Below are positions 18,579-27,232 of a stretch of 64,000 nt of DNA, piece after piece; the first letter of the stretch is position 1; each line of letters begins with the position of its first letter. The position numbers and the translations under genes are program-made. The notes under the pieces were generated by a model. It worked only from the letters and a program-made list of their open reading frames with translations, was not told the DNA's origin and ran no database searches. Source of the DNA: Streptomyces griseofuscus (GTDB lineage: Bacteria > Actinomycetota > Actinomycetes > Streptomycetales > Streptomycetaceae); NCBI RefSeq assembly GCF_014673495.1, contig NZ_CP051006.1, forward strand, positions 1,612,001 through 1,676,000, given 5' to 3'.

Positions 18579-21500
18579 GCCTGTCCTCCTGTGCTCTCGG
18601 ACTCCGTCTCCGCCGCCGTCTCGGACGGGGTCGCGGAGGTCGTCTCGGTTGTCGTGGGGGGTGTGCTCGCGGGCGTCGAGGCGGGGGTGGTCGCAGGCGC
18701 CGCGGAGGGCGTGGCCTCGGACGTGGCCGCGGGAGACGTCGAGGGCGTGCCCGCAGGCGTCGTCGCGGGCGGCGCGGACGTCCCTGCGGGCGTCGTCACG
18801 GCTGTCGCCTCGGGCTCCGCCGCGGACTGTGACTCCTCCGTCGTCCCGACCGGCGCACCGGCTGCTGTCCCCGGCATCGTCCCGGCCGGTGCCTCAGAGC
18901 GTGCCTCGACGGTCGTAGCGGACCGCGGCCTGGGCTCCGCCTCAACGGTCGTGGCGGACGTCCCCGCGGGCGTCGTCACGCCTGGCGCCTCGGGCTCCGC
19001 CGCGGACTGTGACTCCTCCGTCGTACCGACCGGCGCACCGGCTGCTGTCCCCGGCATCGTCCCGGCCGGTGCCTCGGAGCGTGCCTCGACGGTCGTAGCG
19101 GACCGCGCCCCGGACTCCGCCTCAACGGTCGTGGCGGAACGCGCCTCGGGCCGTCGCCCCTCGGCCGTCGTAGCGGAGCGCCCCTCGGCCGTCGTAGCGG
19201 AGCGCCTCTCGGCCGTCGTAGCGGACCGCGTCTCGGCGGTCGCGGCGGACCACGTCCCCACCGTCGTCTCGGGCCGCTGCGGGCCCCCTGCCCGCCGTGC
19301 CCGCTGTGCGCGGCGCGCCCGTCGTCGGGCCGGCAACCGGCGCGGGTTCCATCGGTACAGCCGGTTGCCCCGCCCTCGTCGGCGGCGCTCGTGGCGGCCG
19401 CGCCACCACCAGGTCAGCAGCCGCCGCAGGTCCCATTCGGGCTCGGGGTCGAGCGGCAGTCCGGCGGCCCGCAGGCGTCGGCGCTCGTGGCGGCCGCGCC
19501 ACCAGGCCAGCAGTCGGCGCAGGCTCCACTCGGACTCCGGGTCGTGGGGCCGGCGCAACCGCCGGTGGGCCAGGCATCGGCGGACGCTCCACACCGCGAC
19601 GGCGACCGCCGAGGCGAGCGGCCACACCCAGGGCGCGAGAACGATCGCGTAGAAGCCGAGGAAGACCGCGAGCACGAGCAACGCCGCCGTGATGTAGCGG
19701 CCGGCCCGGGTGCGCGCCAGTCGGCCGGGGCGTTCCGCGTGCCGGATCAGCAGGCCCGCGAGCGATCTCTCCGGATGGTAGAAGGGCGGCCCGATGTACG
19801 CGGCGGTCCACAGCTCCACCGCGAAGACGAACGCGGCCGCGGGCAGCGCCTCCAGCCAGGCCGTCACGACCGCGTCCTCTGGGGCACGCCCCAGTACGTC
19901 GGCGAGGCCGATGACGAAGGTCCAGGGTGCCGTGACGAGCGTGGCGCCGAGCAGGGCCCAGCCCAGGGTGGGCAGCCGGTCCAGGCGCCGTAGTACGGCG
20001 AGGAGTCCGGCCTGGTCCGCCGCGAGCATCCGGTCGGTCTCCTGGACCAGCCGCCGCCGTCGGAGCTCCTCGGCCGCGAACCGGGCCTGGCCGTACAGGA
20101 GATGCGCGGCGAGCAGCCGCAGGTCGTCCTCCCGGGCATCCAGCAGTGCGTCGAACCAGGGGACGCGCTCCGGGAGTTGGGCGCGCCTGCGCAGGATGTC
20201 GTCGGTGAGCCGGCTCCTGGTGCGTTCCGGTTCGCGTGCCAGCTGGAGCAGCCAGGCGTCGACCGCGACGGTCCGCCGCAGGGCCGCCGCGGCGCCGGGG
20301 AGGGCGCCGATCTCATGGCCGCGCAGCTCCCTGACCGTGGGTTCCCAGCCGGCTCGCAGGGTGCGCCAGGCGCGGCCCGTCTCGTCCAGTCCGTGGCCGC
20401 CGGGCCGCTGGGCGAGCCCGGTCAGTACGGCGGGCTGCTCCGCGAGATGCCGGAGCAGGGAGACGGCGTCGACGTGCCCGTCCCTGGCCCCCTGGCACAG
20501 CAGCCGCATGCCTCGTACGTCCAGGTCCGCTCCGTGCCAGGAGACGTCGAGGCCGGGGCCGAGCCAGTTGAGGAGTCGTACCACGGTGCCGACGGACGGC
20601 GGCCGTTCCAACTCGGTCCGCAGAGCGGCGAGTCGGCGCAGTTCCTCGGGGCTTCGGTCGCCGACGCTCTCGAACTGGCCAAGCCATTCGACGAGTCGGG
20701 CCCGGTCGTCGGCGGCGGCCAGCATGCGGGCCGCGGAGACGTGGTTCTGGTCCAGGTGCAGGGCGAGCGCGTCGGTCCCGATGAACTCCCGGCCCATGAA
20801 CGGAAAGGGCCGGATGGCCCGGCGCGTCTCCTCGTCGCCGTAGATCCGCTCGTCGGTGCGCGGGGCGACGTCGGGGTCCTTGCCGTCCAGCCAGTCCCCC
20901 ACCTGCTCGGCGTGCCAGCGCTTCTCGGGGGCCCGGGTGAGCAGGCCCTCGCAGAGCCGCCGGGTCCTGCGGTCGCCGATGCCGCTCAGGTCGGGGTCGT
21001 GCGTGGCGATCTCCGCCAGCACCTCCTCGTCGCGGCGGAAGTCGACCGGGTGTCTGCCGAGGGCGAGTTGGGCGATCACCATGCCGAGCGACCACCAGTC
21101 GCCGGCCTCGGAGACGGTCTGCCGCAGCAGTCCGGCCTCGGGCGCGAGGTAGAGGGGCTTGCCCCGCCAGTCGGTGCGGGGCTCCTCGGCCTCGTCGGGC
21201 CGGTGGACGGCGGCGCCGAAGTCGATGAGGACGAGGTCGGCCGTGTCCGCGCGGCGGGTCTGCACCATGATGTTGTCGGGGGTGATGTCCCGGTGCACGA
21301 CGCCCCGTTCGTGCAGGGCGGTGACGGCTTCGTACAGCTGGCTCACCAGGCTTTGGACGACCTCGGGGCGCAGCCCGTCCGGGTGGTCGTCGTGGTATCC
21401 CGCCAGGTCCTCCTCGCCGTGCGACCAGTACAGGTGCCAGGGGTGGCCGTGCGCCTCGCCGGTCTCCAGGAGCCGTTCCAGATGGGGGGCTTCCTCCTCG

Positions 21501-21787
21501 GCGAGCTCCCGCAGCTCCTGCTCGACGTCGGGTCCCGGCGCGTGCAGCCGGTGGTACCACTTGAGGACCAGGGGTATCTCGGGCGCCCCATGACGGACCG
21601 TCAGGTCGCGTACCCTGAGCACCACGGCCTCGGCGGGCCGCCGCACCCGGGACAGCTCGGCGACGAGCAGGAACCGGTCCGCCAGCTCCGGAGGCACCTC
21701 GGAAAGGACCGGACGCGTCTCCACGGCATAGGCGTTGGTGAAACCGCCCTGCTCCAGGGGGACGACTCGGGTGGGCGGCGTGCTCAT
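18575..21787 (-). CDS. Membrane Ser/Thr protein kinase-like protein with repetitive Thr/Ser/Ala/Glu tail
   Basis: The 1070-residue protein starts with a kinase domain (about 10-310). Visible are Lys76 in VLKWYH, the HRD catalytic loop (165-167) with Asn172, DFG (189-191) and APE (215-217), so it looks active. A helical middle follows, then two or more membrane segments (about 640-740), an Arg-rich stretch, and a low-complexity tail (about 860-1070) rich in ATTVEA and TTPAGTS motifs. The tail contains a 60-residue unit present twice in tandem. ATG 21787 has GGAAG upstream; a longer start at 21826 is less likely. The abundant threonines in the tail could be phosphoacceptors for the downstream FHA protein. 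Confidence 0.85.
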   Translation of the reverse strand: MSTPPTRVVPLEQGGFTNAYAVETRPVLSEVPPELADRFLLVAELSRVRRPAEAVVLRVRDLTVRHGAPEIPLVLKWYHRLHAPGPDVEQELRELAEEEAPHLERLLETGEAHGHPWHLYWSHGEEDLAGYHDDHPDGLRPEVVQSLVSQLYEAVTALHERGVVHRDITPDNIMVQTRRADTADLVLIDFGAAVHRPDEAEEPRTDWRGKPLYLAPEAGLLRQTVSEAGDWWSLGMVIAQLALGRHPVDFRRDEEVLAEIATHDPDLSGIGDRRTRRLCEGLLTRAPEKRWHAEQVGDWLDGKDPDVAPRTDERIYGDEETRRAIRPFPFMGREFIGTDALALHLDQNHVSAARMLAAADDRARLVEWLGQFESVGDRSPEELRRLAALRTELERPPSVGTVVRLLNWLGPGLDVSWHGADLDVRGMRLLCQGARDGHVDAVSLLRHLAEQPAVLTGLAQRPGGHGLDETGRAWRTLRAGWEPTVRELRGHEIGALPGAAAALRRTVAVDAWLLQLAREPERTRSRLTDDILRRRAQLPERVPWFDALLDAREDDLRLLAAHLLYGQARFAAEELRRRRLVQETDRMLAADQAGLLAVLRRLDRLPTLGWALLGATLVTAPWTFVIGLADVLGRAPEDAVVTAWLEALPAAAFVFAVELWTAAYIGPPFYHPERSLAGLLIRHAERPGRLARTRAGRYITAALLVLAVFLGFYAIVLAPWVWPLASAVAVAVWSVRRCLAHRRLRRPHDPESEWSLRRLLAWWRGRHERRRLRAAGLPLDPEPEWDLRRLLTWWWRGRHERRRRGRGNRLYRWNPRRLPARRRARRAQRARRAGGPQRPETTVGTWSAATAETRSATTAERRSATTAEGRSATTAEGRRPEARSATTVEAESGARSATTVEARSEAPAGTMPGTAAGAPVGTTEESQSAAEPEAPGVTTPAGTSATTVEAEPRPRSATTVEARSEAPAGTMPGTAAGAPVGTTEESQSAAEPEATAVTTPAGTSAPPATTPAGTPSTSPAATSEATPSAAPATTPASTPASTPPTTTETTSATPSETAAETESESTGGQA
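18777..19136. repeat. Two tandem 180-base repeats within the kinase tail
   Basis: Positions 18777-18956 and 18957-19136 are near-identical copies with a period of exactly 180 bases, so the reading frame is kept and 60 residues are duplicated. Shorter TCGTAGCGGA-type units (at roughly 19160-19250) continue the pattern toward the membrane-proximal side. Copy number could vary between strains. Confidence 0.85.
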
Positions 21788-21957
21788 CGACTTCCGATCT
21801 TCCGGGAAACACGCTGGGCGCGCCACGGGGGCGCGGCGCGGAGGGAATCGGCGCGATACGCGGGTCGCGGGACGCCGAAGATATCCGAAATCCCAGCCCG
21901 GTAAGGGGAGTTTCCGGCAACTTCAACGGGCAATCCGCCGGGTCTACGATGTGCCCC

Positions 21958-23145
21958 ATGCACCCGTTGCCCGCGCACGAAAGCCTTGTGGAAGAACTCC
22001 GGGAAGTGAGGCGCCGCGGTCTGCCCGGGCTGCGCCACTGCCCCCGGGAAGCGCTGCGCGAGGCGGCGGAAGCGGCCGGTCTGTGCGGCGGGGAGCAGGA
22101 CGAGCAGAGCGGCATCGAGGAGCTTTTGGGCGCGGCGGTGCGCCGGCTGGCCGGCGGGCACCCGGTGCGGGACGACGACTCCAGCGATCCGCTGGCCCGC
22201 GCGGCCGCCCACTCCTTCGGGATCTTCCCGGCCCGTCGCGGGGTCCCCGGCACCGACCGGCGCAAGGCCGCGGCAGGGGTCTACGGGGTGACCACCGAGC
22301 GCTTCCGCAAGAGCCAGGAGCGCCAAGTCATCGCCGAACTCGCGGCGGCGGTCCTGGCGGTGGCCCGGGAGGGGCGGGTGAGGGAGGCGGCCGGGCCGGT
22401 GACCGGCGACCCCTGGACGCTCGTCCCGCGGGAGCCGGCGACCCTGCCGCCGACGGCACCGCCCGGGCGGGCGATACCCGCTGCCGGTGTCCCGGCCCGG
22501 CCCCCGGTCGTCCGGCCGGGCGCCGCCGCGCCGGCGGGCCGGATCACGGTCCGGACGTGCCCGATCGAGCTGGTGCGGGACGTGGACATCCTGGTCTCCT
22601 CGGAGAACACGTTCCTGGAGATGTCCAAGACCTTCCGCTCCACGGTGTCCGGGGCGCTGCGCCGTGCCGCCGCGCTGCGGGACGCCTCGGGCGAGATCGT
22701 GGACGACGTCCTCGCCCGCGAACTGGGGGTGTGGCTGCGGACGCACGAGCGGCCGGGCGTGCCCGTGCGGCCGGGCACCGTCGTGGCCACGTCGTCCGGC
22801 GCGCTGGCCGCGCAGGGGGTACGGCGCATCCACCACGCGGCGATCGCGGCCCCGGTCGGCAATGGCGAGCGCTATCACGTGACCCCCGCCGTACTGGCGG
22901 AGGCGGTGCGCGCCTCCTTCGAACTGGCCCGCCAGGAGGCCGAGTTCCTGGCACTGCCGATGTCCTCGATCTGCTTCCCGCTGATGGGTACCGGCCGGGG
23001 CGGGCTGTCCGTGCCGACCGCGGCGCGCGCGCTGCTCGGCGCGCTCGGGCAGGAGCTGCGCCGGGACCCCTCCTGGTCGGTGCTGATGGTCACGCCCGAC
23101 GAGGGCCACGCCCGGTTGCTCATGGCCGCCAGCTCCGCTCGGTGA
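21958..23145 (+). CDS. Macro-domain protein
   Basis: The 395-residue protein has a helical N-terminal half (about 1-165), a proline-rich linker and a C-terminal macro domain (about 195-390). Macro hallmarks are VDILVSSENTF followed by a STVSGALRRAA helix, HHAAIAAPVGNG and ICFPLMGTGRGGLS, the phosphate-binding loop. Macro domains bind or hydrolyse ADP-ribose, ADP-ribose-1''-phosphate or ADP-ribosylated proteins. The gene diverges from the kinase operon (170-base gap) and its 3' end overlaps the convergent radical SAM gene by 26 bases. ATG 21958 or 21949 could start it; no ribosome site is visible, so it may be leaderless. Confidence 0.82.
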   Translation: MHPLPAHESLVEELREVRRRGLPGLRHCPREALREAAEAAGLCGGEQDEQSGIEELLGAAVRRLAGGHPVRDDDSSDPLARAAAHSFGIFPARRGVPGTDRRKAAAGVYGVTTERFRKSQERQVIAELAAAVLAVAREGRVREAAGPVTGDPWTLVPREPATLPPTAPPGRAIPAAGVPARPPVVRPGAAAPAGRITVRTCPIELVRDVDILVSSENTFLEMSKTFRSTVSGALRRAAALRDASGEIVDDVLARELGVWLRTHERPGVPVRPGTVVATSSGALAAQGVRRIHHAAIAAPVGNGERYHVTPAVLAEAVRASFELARQEAEFLALPMSSICFPLMGTGRGGLSVPTAARALLGALGQELRRDPSWSVLMVTPDEGHARLLMAASSAR

Positions 23146-23797
23146 TGGCGACCCCGCCCCGCTTGAGCAGGCGTTCCATCTCGGCGAGTTCCCCGCGCAG
23201 CGGCACCCCGTACAGCCGCAGCTCCCGGCCGTCGCCGCCGCTCAGCTGAAGGCGCCGGCCGGTCGACTCCCGGTCCAGGTAGGGGGCGTAGCGGGCGGCG
23301 CCGCGCGGGGTCAGGGCCTCGATCCGCTGGTTGGCCGAGCCGCGCCAGAGCAGCCGGGTGGGCTCCGCGACCCGGAACCGGCCGGTGATCACGGCGTCCG
23401 CGCCGCTGAGGGCCAGCCGCCGCTCGGGCGTCAACTCCTCCTGCTCGTAACCCGTGTACACCAGCAGGTCGGGGGTACGGGGCCCGGCGCTCCCCTCGTG
23501 CCGCCGGGCCTCGTCCCTCAACCGTGCGGCTCCCGTGAGGAGTTCGGCGAGCGCCGCCGCCTGCTGGAGGGGCTCGCCGCCGCTGACCGTGAGGCCGTCC
23601 GTCCCCTCGGCAAGGGCCTCCCGCCAGAGCGCGAGCACCTCGGAGACGGTGGTGGGCACCCCGGCCGCCGGGTCCCAGGTGTGCCGGGACATGCATCCGG
23701 CGCAGGCCAGCGTGCAGCCCTGGAACCAGATGCCGAGCCGCCTTCCCGGGCCCAGCGTCTCCAACGGGTAATGGGTCCCGTCGAGGCGTATTTCCAC
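23120..23797 (-). CDS. Radical SAM protein of the NrdG-like activase type
   Basis: The protein has about 225 residues. CTLACAGC supplies the CxxxCxxC cluster motif preceded by GIWFQG, and VSGGEPLQQ is the GGE-type SAM-binding motif. The size and the sequence around the cluster resemble glycyl-radical-enzyme activases and the 4Fe-4S single cluster family found in conflict gene neighbourhoods. No glycyl-radical enzyme or obvious peptide substrate is encoded beside it. GTG 23797 has AGGAGGAG seven or so bases upstream and was preferred over the much longer open frame. The substrate is unknown. Confidence 0.85.
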   Translation of the reverse strand: MEIRLDGTHYPLETLGPGRRLGIWFQGCTLACAGCMSRHTWDPAAGVPTTVSEVLALWREALAEGTDGLTVSGGEPLQQAAALAELLTGAARLRDEARRHEGSAGPRTPDLLVYTGYEQEELTPERRLALSGADAVITGRFRVAEPTRLLWRGSANQRIEALTPRGAARYAPYLDRESTGRRLQLSGGDGRELRLYGVPLRGELAEMERLLKRGGVAITERSWRP

Positions 23798-24034
23798 GGC
23801 ATCTCCTCCTCGTACCGGCAGCGAGTATCCAGCGCGCGAAGCCGCGCCCGCAATTGCCGGAAGGCCTTCCTCCGGCTGTCCGCCGGGCGGGATCCGGTTG
23901 TTTTCCGGAACTCCCGAAGACAGAGATCGAGTTCCTTGAAATCCCTGTCCCGGCAGGGGTTTTGCTCCGCTACTCTCTCCCCCATCGCAGCGACTTCCCA
24001 ACCCGGACCGCGCGAGGAATGGGGGATCTTCGAA

Positions 24035-24736
24035 ATGATCAACAAAGGTCGAATAAATGTCCGGGTCCAGCGACGGAGAGCCGGTCCCCTCTCCTCGCTG
24101 CGTGCCCGGTTCCACGGCCGCCGGGACGCGGACGGGCTGCGGGAGATGCTGGCGGGCGCCTACGCCGGGGGCGCGCCCTCGGACGAGGATCTGCCGCCCT
24201 ACGTCCTCGGTCTGCACGCGCAGGTGCGGCACAGCACCGCGCGGCTGCGCTCCCGCACCCTGGCGGCGCATCGCGCGCTGCACATCCGGATCCAGAGCGA
24301 GTCGGTGCGGGTGGTGAACCAGTACACCGAGCGCGGGGAACCGACTCCGGCCGCGCTCGCCCGGTTCGGCGAGTGGGTCGCGGAGTGGCGCTCGGCCGCC
24401 TCGGTCTGCCGCCAGCAGGCCCAGCAACTCACCGATGAGGCCAATCAGTTGATCGCCTGCTACTGGGACGCCGCCTGGGTCCGCGCCCGCCGGGGCGACC
24501 GGGCGGGCGGACGGCGGCCCACGGGCTGGCTGCCCGGAAAAATCACCCTGGACGGCACCTGGGCCCATCTCGACGACGGGCTGCTCAGCGACCGCTGGTA
24601 CGTCCCGGACGCGCCGGGGCGGGACACCGATCCCTCGGCGGTCGCCCAGGCCCTGCACATTCTCGACCACCAGTCCGCGCGCGGCCGTCCGGATCGGACG
24701 CGGCAGGGCGATGCCCCGAAGGGCAGCCGCAGGTGA
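24035..24736 (+). CDS. Helical protein of unknown function
   Basis: The 233-residue protein is soluble and mostly helical and arginine-rich (residues about 45-150 form long amphipathic helices). The C-terminal third is predicted loop-like, with a WLPGKITLDGTW segment. No family is recognised. ATG 24035 follows GGGGGAT at a suitable distance. The stop sits in the context GGTGATC just before the lipoprotein gene, suggesting one transcript for 24035-27139. It diverges from the radical SAM gene across a 237-base region. Confidence 0.65.
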   Translation: MINKGRINVRVQRRRAGPLSSLRARFHGRRDADGLREMLAGAYAGGAPSDEDLPPYVLGLHAQVRHSTARLRSRTLAAHRALHIRIQSESVRVVNQYTERGEPTPAALARFGEWVAEWRSAASVCRQQAQQLTDEANQLIACYWDAAWVRARRGDRAGGRRPTGWLPGKITLDGTWAHLDDGLLSDRWYVPDAPGRDTDPSAVAQALHILDHQSARGRPDRTRQGDAPKGSRR

Positions 24737-24777
24737 TCACCGCTCATCGACTTCCAGGAAGGCCAAGGAACATCATC

Positions 24778-25542
24778 GTGCAGCACTCGGCCCGGGCCGG
24801 TCGCCGGTCCACCGTCCGCGCCGCCCGCCGGCTCGCGGTCCTCGTCCCCCTGGTGTGCGCGCTCGGCGCCCTCGTCTCGTGCAGCAAGCAGGAGGAAGCC
24901 CTCACCACGCCCTGCGGCCTGGTCATCGACGGTTCGGGGTCGGCCGCCGCGGCGAAGGAGGGATTCGACTCGGAGTCCAAGCTGAAGGACACCCTCGGCG
25001 GGTTCCTCACCGACCAGAAGTGCGGGACCCTCGACTTCGCCCCCGTCACCCGTTCCTCGCGCAGCTCGTCCTGCCGGCAGGACGAGGTGGACCTCGACCC
25101 GCCGCACGACGCGACCACCGACCAGAAGACGCAGCGCGCCGACGCCCAGCGGGACGCCGCCGTCGCGGCCCTCGCCGAACTCAAGTGCGCGCGCACGCAG
25201 AACGGTTCGGACGTATGGGGGGCGCTGACCCGTATCGGGGAGGCCGTCCCCACCGGCGGCCCGACGCCGAAGCTCCTCGTGGTGAGCGACTTCGACCAGG
25301 CCGACCCGGAGTTCCATCTGTCGCGGCAGGACATCACCACCAAGACCGCGCGCGCCAAGGTCATCGACTCGCTGGTGGACAAGCGCGGCATGCCCGGCAT
25401 CAAGGGGATGGACGTCTTCCCGGTCGGGCTCGGCATGCAGTACAAGGCGAAGCCCAGCGAGGCCGCCGACTTCGACTCCTTCTGGACCGAGGCGCTCGAG
25501 GGGAGGGCCAAGGCGCATGTCGACGACAAGTACCGGGGCTGA
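24778..25542 (+). CDS. VWA-like lipoprotein
   Basis: The 254-residue product has a basic N-terminus, a hydrophobic signal and a clear lipobox LVSC (about residues 32-35). The mature part opens with LVIDGSGS, a DxSxS metal-ion-dependent adhesion site, and later has LLVVSDFDQ, another VWA landmark. It is probably anchored on the outer face of the membrane, where it may bind protein ligands. GTG 24778 has AAGGAA nine bases upstream; a GTG at 24733 overlapping the previous stop is also possible. It overlaps the start of the next gene by 26 bases. Confidence 0.75.
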   Translation: MQHSARAGRRSTVRAARRLAVLVPLVCALGALVSCSKQEEALTTPCGLVIDGSGSAAAAKEGFDSESKLKDTLGGFLTDQKCGTLDFAPVTRSSRSSSCRQDEVDLDPPHDATTDQKTQRADAQRDAAVAALAELKCARTQNGSDVWGALTRIGEAVPTGGPTPKLLVVSDFDQADPEFHLSRQDITTKTARAKVIDSLVDKRGMPGIKGMDVFPVGLGMQYKAKPSEAADFDSFWTEALEGRAKAHVDDKYRG

Positions 25543-27139
25543 GGAACCGCAGCCGCGCCGGCGGCGGATAGCCCGCTATCTGCCGTTCACCGGCCGCACC
25601 GCCCAGCCGGGCACCGGAACCCGTCCGGGCCCCGCCGCGGGCGCCGCGCACACCAGCCGGCTGCCGCTGGTCATCGGCGACCGGGGCGAACGCGACCTCC
25701 TCCAGGACGCCCGGAAGCGGGGCCGGCAGGACGCGCGCCGCAAGACGCTCGATCCATGGGTGCTCAACAGCGGCGACCGGGTGCCGTACTTCGCGGAACT
25801 GGCGTCCGTACGGGACGTCGTCGTCCACCGGATCGAGGAGGAGCTGAACCTGCGGGAGGAGGCGGCCCGGCTGCTGGACGCCCGGGCGGGCTCCGAGGTG
25901 ACCGCCGGGGAGATCGAGACCAGGATCCTGGACGAGCGGCTGCGCGAGGTGGAGCAGGAGATCGAGACGGCCCGCCGCCAGCTCGATCTGCTGGCCGCCC
26001 GGTCGGCCCGCTGGCTCCGCTTCCGGGACAGTCTGCGCGAGCGGGTGGAGGAGCGCTGGCTCCAGGCCCGCTTCCCGGAGGCCGCCCGGCCACCGGCCAC
26101 CGGCTCCGGCGACCCGGCGGAGGGCGGCCTCCGGGAGGACGGACCTGAGCAGGCGGCGGGGGCCAAGGACACGGGGGCCGATCCGGGCGACGACTGGCAG
26201 TCGGTGACCACCACCGGCGCCCCGGACGACACCGCCGCCGCGGCGCTGCGGGACGTGTACCGTGCCGCGAGCGCCGAGGCCCGCGACACCGCGTCGAGCT
26301 ACGGCTGGGAGGGGCTCCAGACCCGCCCCGGGCTGCCCCGGTGGATGACCTGGGCGCTGCTCGCCGTGATCATGGCGGTCGAGGTGCCGATCTACTGGGT
26401 CGCGTACCAGCCCTTCCACGGCGTCGGCAGCACCGGTGGGGACTTCATGTCCGGTGCCCTCGCGCTCTCGTCCGCCGTGATCATGCTGATCCTGCCGCAC
26501 CTGTCGGGGCTCATGCTGCGGTGGCGTTCGGCGACGGGCTCGCCGCGCCTCGGCTGGCTGCCCGCGGTGTCGCTGCTCGGTGTGTGGGGCGGTCTGACCT
26601 GGGGGCTGGGCCTGCTGCGCGCCAAGTTCGTGACCCAGCACGACAGTCCGGCCCCGGCCGCGGGGGCCGCCGGTTTCCGCGGGATCGGTGGTTCCGGCGC
26701 GGACACCACGACCCTGGTGGACCGGCTGCATCTGTCGAGCCAGACGGTGACCTGGCTGTTCTGCGCGCTGCTGCTGCTCTCGGGCGGGGTCGGCTTCCTG
26801 CTCGGTCTGTTCCGTGAGCACCCCTTCCTCGACGCCTTCCGTACGGCGCTGGAGCGGCGTACCGGGCTGCTGCGGCGGCACGAGGAGAGCATCGCGGTCA
26901 CCGAGCGGGCCCGGGCCGCGCAGGAGACGGCCGAGGACCGCCAGCGGGCCCGCAGGGAGGCCGCGAACGAACGGATGGCCTCCGCCCGCCAGTTGTACGA
27001 GGCCGCCGCCGCCCGGTATCTGGGGGAGGTCATGACGGCGTCGAAGGACCCGGCCGTGACGGAGTCGGCGATGCGGCTGTCCCGCAACTGGCCGCTGCTG
27101 CCGTCCTCGGCCCGCCGCGAGGCCGCCCGGGATCGCTGA
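25517..27139 (+). CDS. Membrane protein with long coiled coils
   Basis: The 540-residue protein has a basic N-terminus and a strong coiled coil (about 105-185, rich in E, R and L). An acidic linker is followed by four membrane helices (about 277-300, 310-330, 345-365 and 415-440) and a second coiled coil (about 450-500). No family is recognised. It begins inside the VWA lipoprotein gene, so the two are coupled and may form a complex across the membrane. A strong bidirectional terminator follows. Confidence 0.72.
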   Translation: MSTTSTGAEEPQPRRRRIARYLPFTGRTAQPGTGTRPGPAAGAAHTSRLPLVIGDRGERDLLQDARKRGRQDARRKTLDPWVLNSGDRVPYFAELASVRDVVVHRIEEELNLREEAARLLDARAGSEVTAGEIETRILDERLREVEQEIETARRQLDLLAARSARWLRFRDSLRERVEERWLQARFPEAARPPATGSGDPAEGGLREDGPEQAAGAKDTGADPGDDWQSVTTTGAPDDTAAAALRDVYRAASAEARDTASSYGWEGLQTRPGLPRWMTWALLAVIMAVEVPIYWVAYQPFHGVGSTGGDFMSGALALSSAVIMLILPHLSGLMLRWRSATGSPRLGWLPAVSLLGVWGGLTWGLGLLRAKFVTQHDSPAPAAGAAGFRGIGGSGADTTTLVDRLHLSSQTVTWLFCALLLLSGGVGFLLGLFREHPFLDAFRTALERRTGLLRRHEESIAVTERARAAQETAEDRQRARREAANERMASARQLYEAAAARYLGEVMTASKDPAVTESAMRLSRNWPLLPSSARREAARDR

Positions 27140-27177
27140 ACGACCGCAGGAATCAGGCCCATTGGGCCGAGCAGACG

Positions 27178-27212
27178 AAGGCCCCGACCCCGCTGATCCG
27201 GGTCGGGGCCTT
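27178..27212. terminator. Bidirectional intrinsic-type terminator between convergent operons
   Basis: A perfect 13-base inverted repeat (AAGGCCCCGACCC, 27178-27190, and its complement, 27200-27212) encloses a nine-base loop. The AA...TT ends extend it for both directions. It separates the plus-strand 24035-27139 operon from the minus-strand toxin-antitoxin-CHAT operon. Confidence 0.85.
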
Positions 27213-27232
27213 CGCCCGTGCGGGGCCCGCGT

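Noticed and set aside
15046..19652. Long plus-strand frames opposite the AAA, coiled-coil and kinase genes
   Set aside because: Shadows of the minus-strand operon, whose products have recognisable domains.
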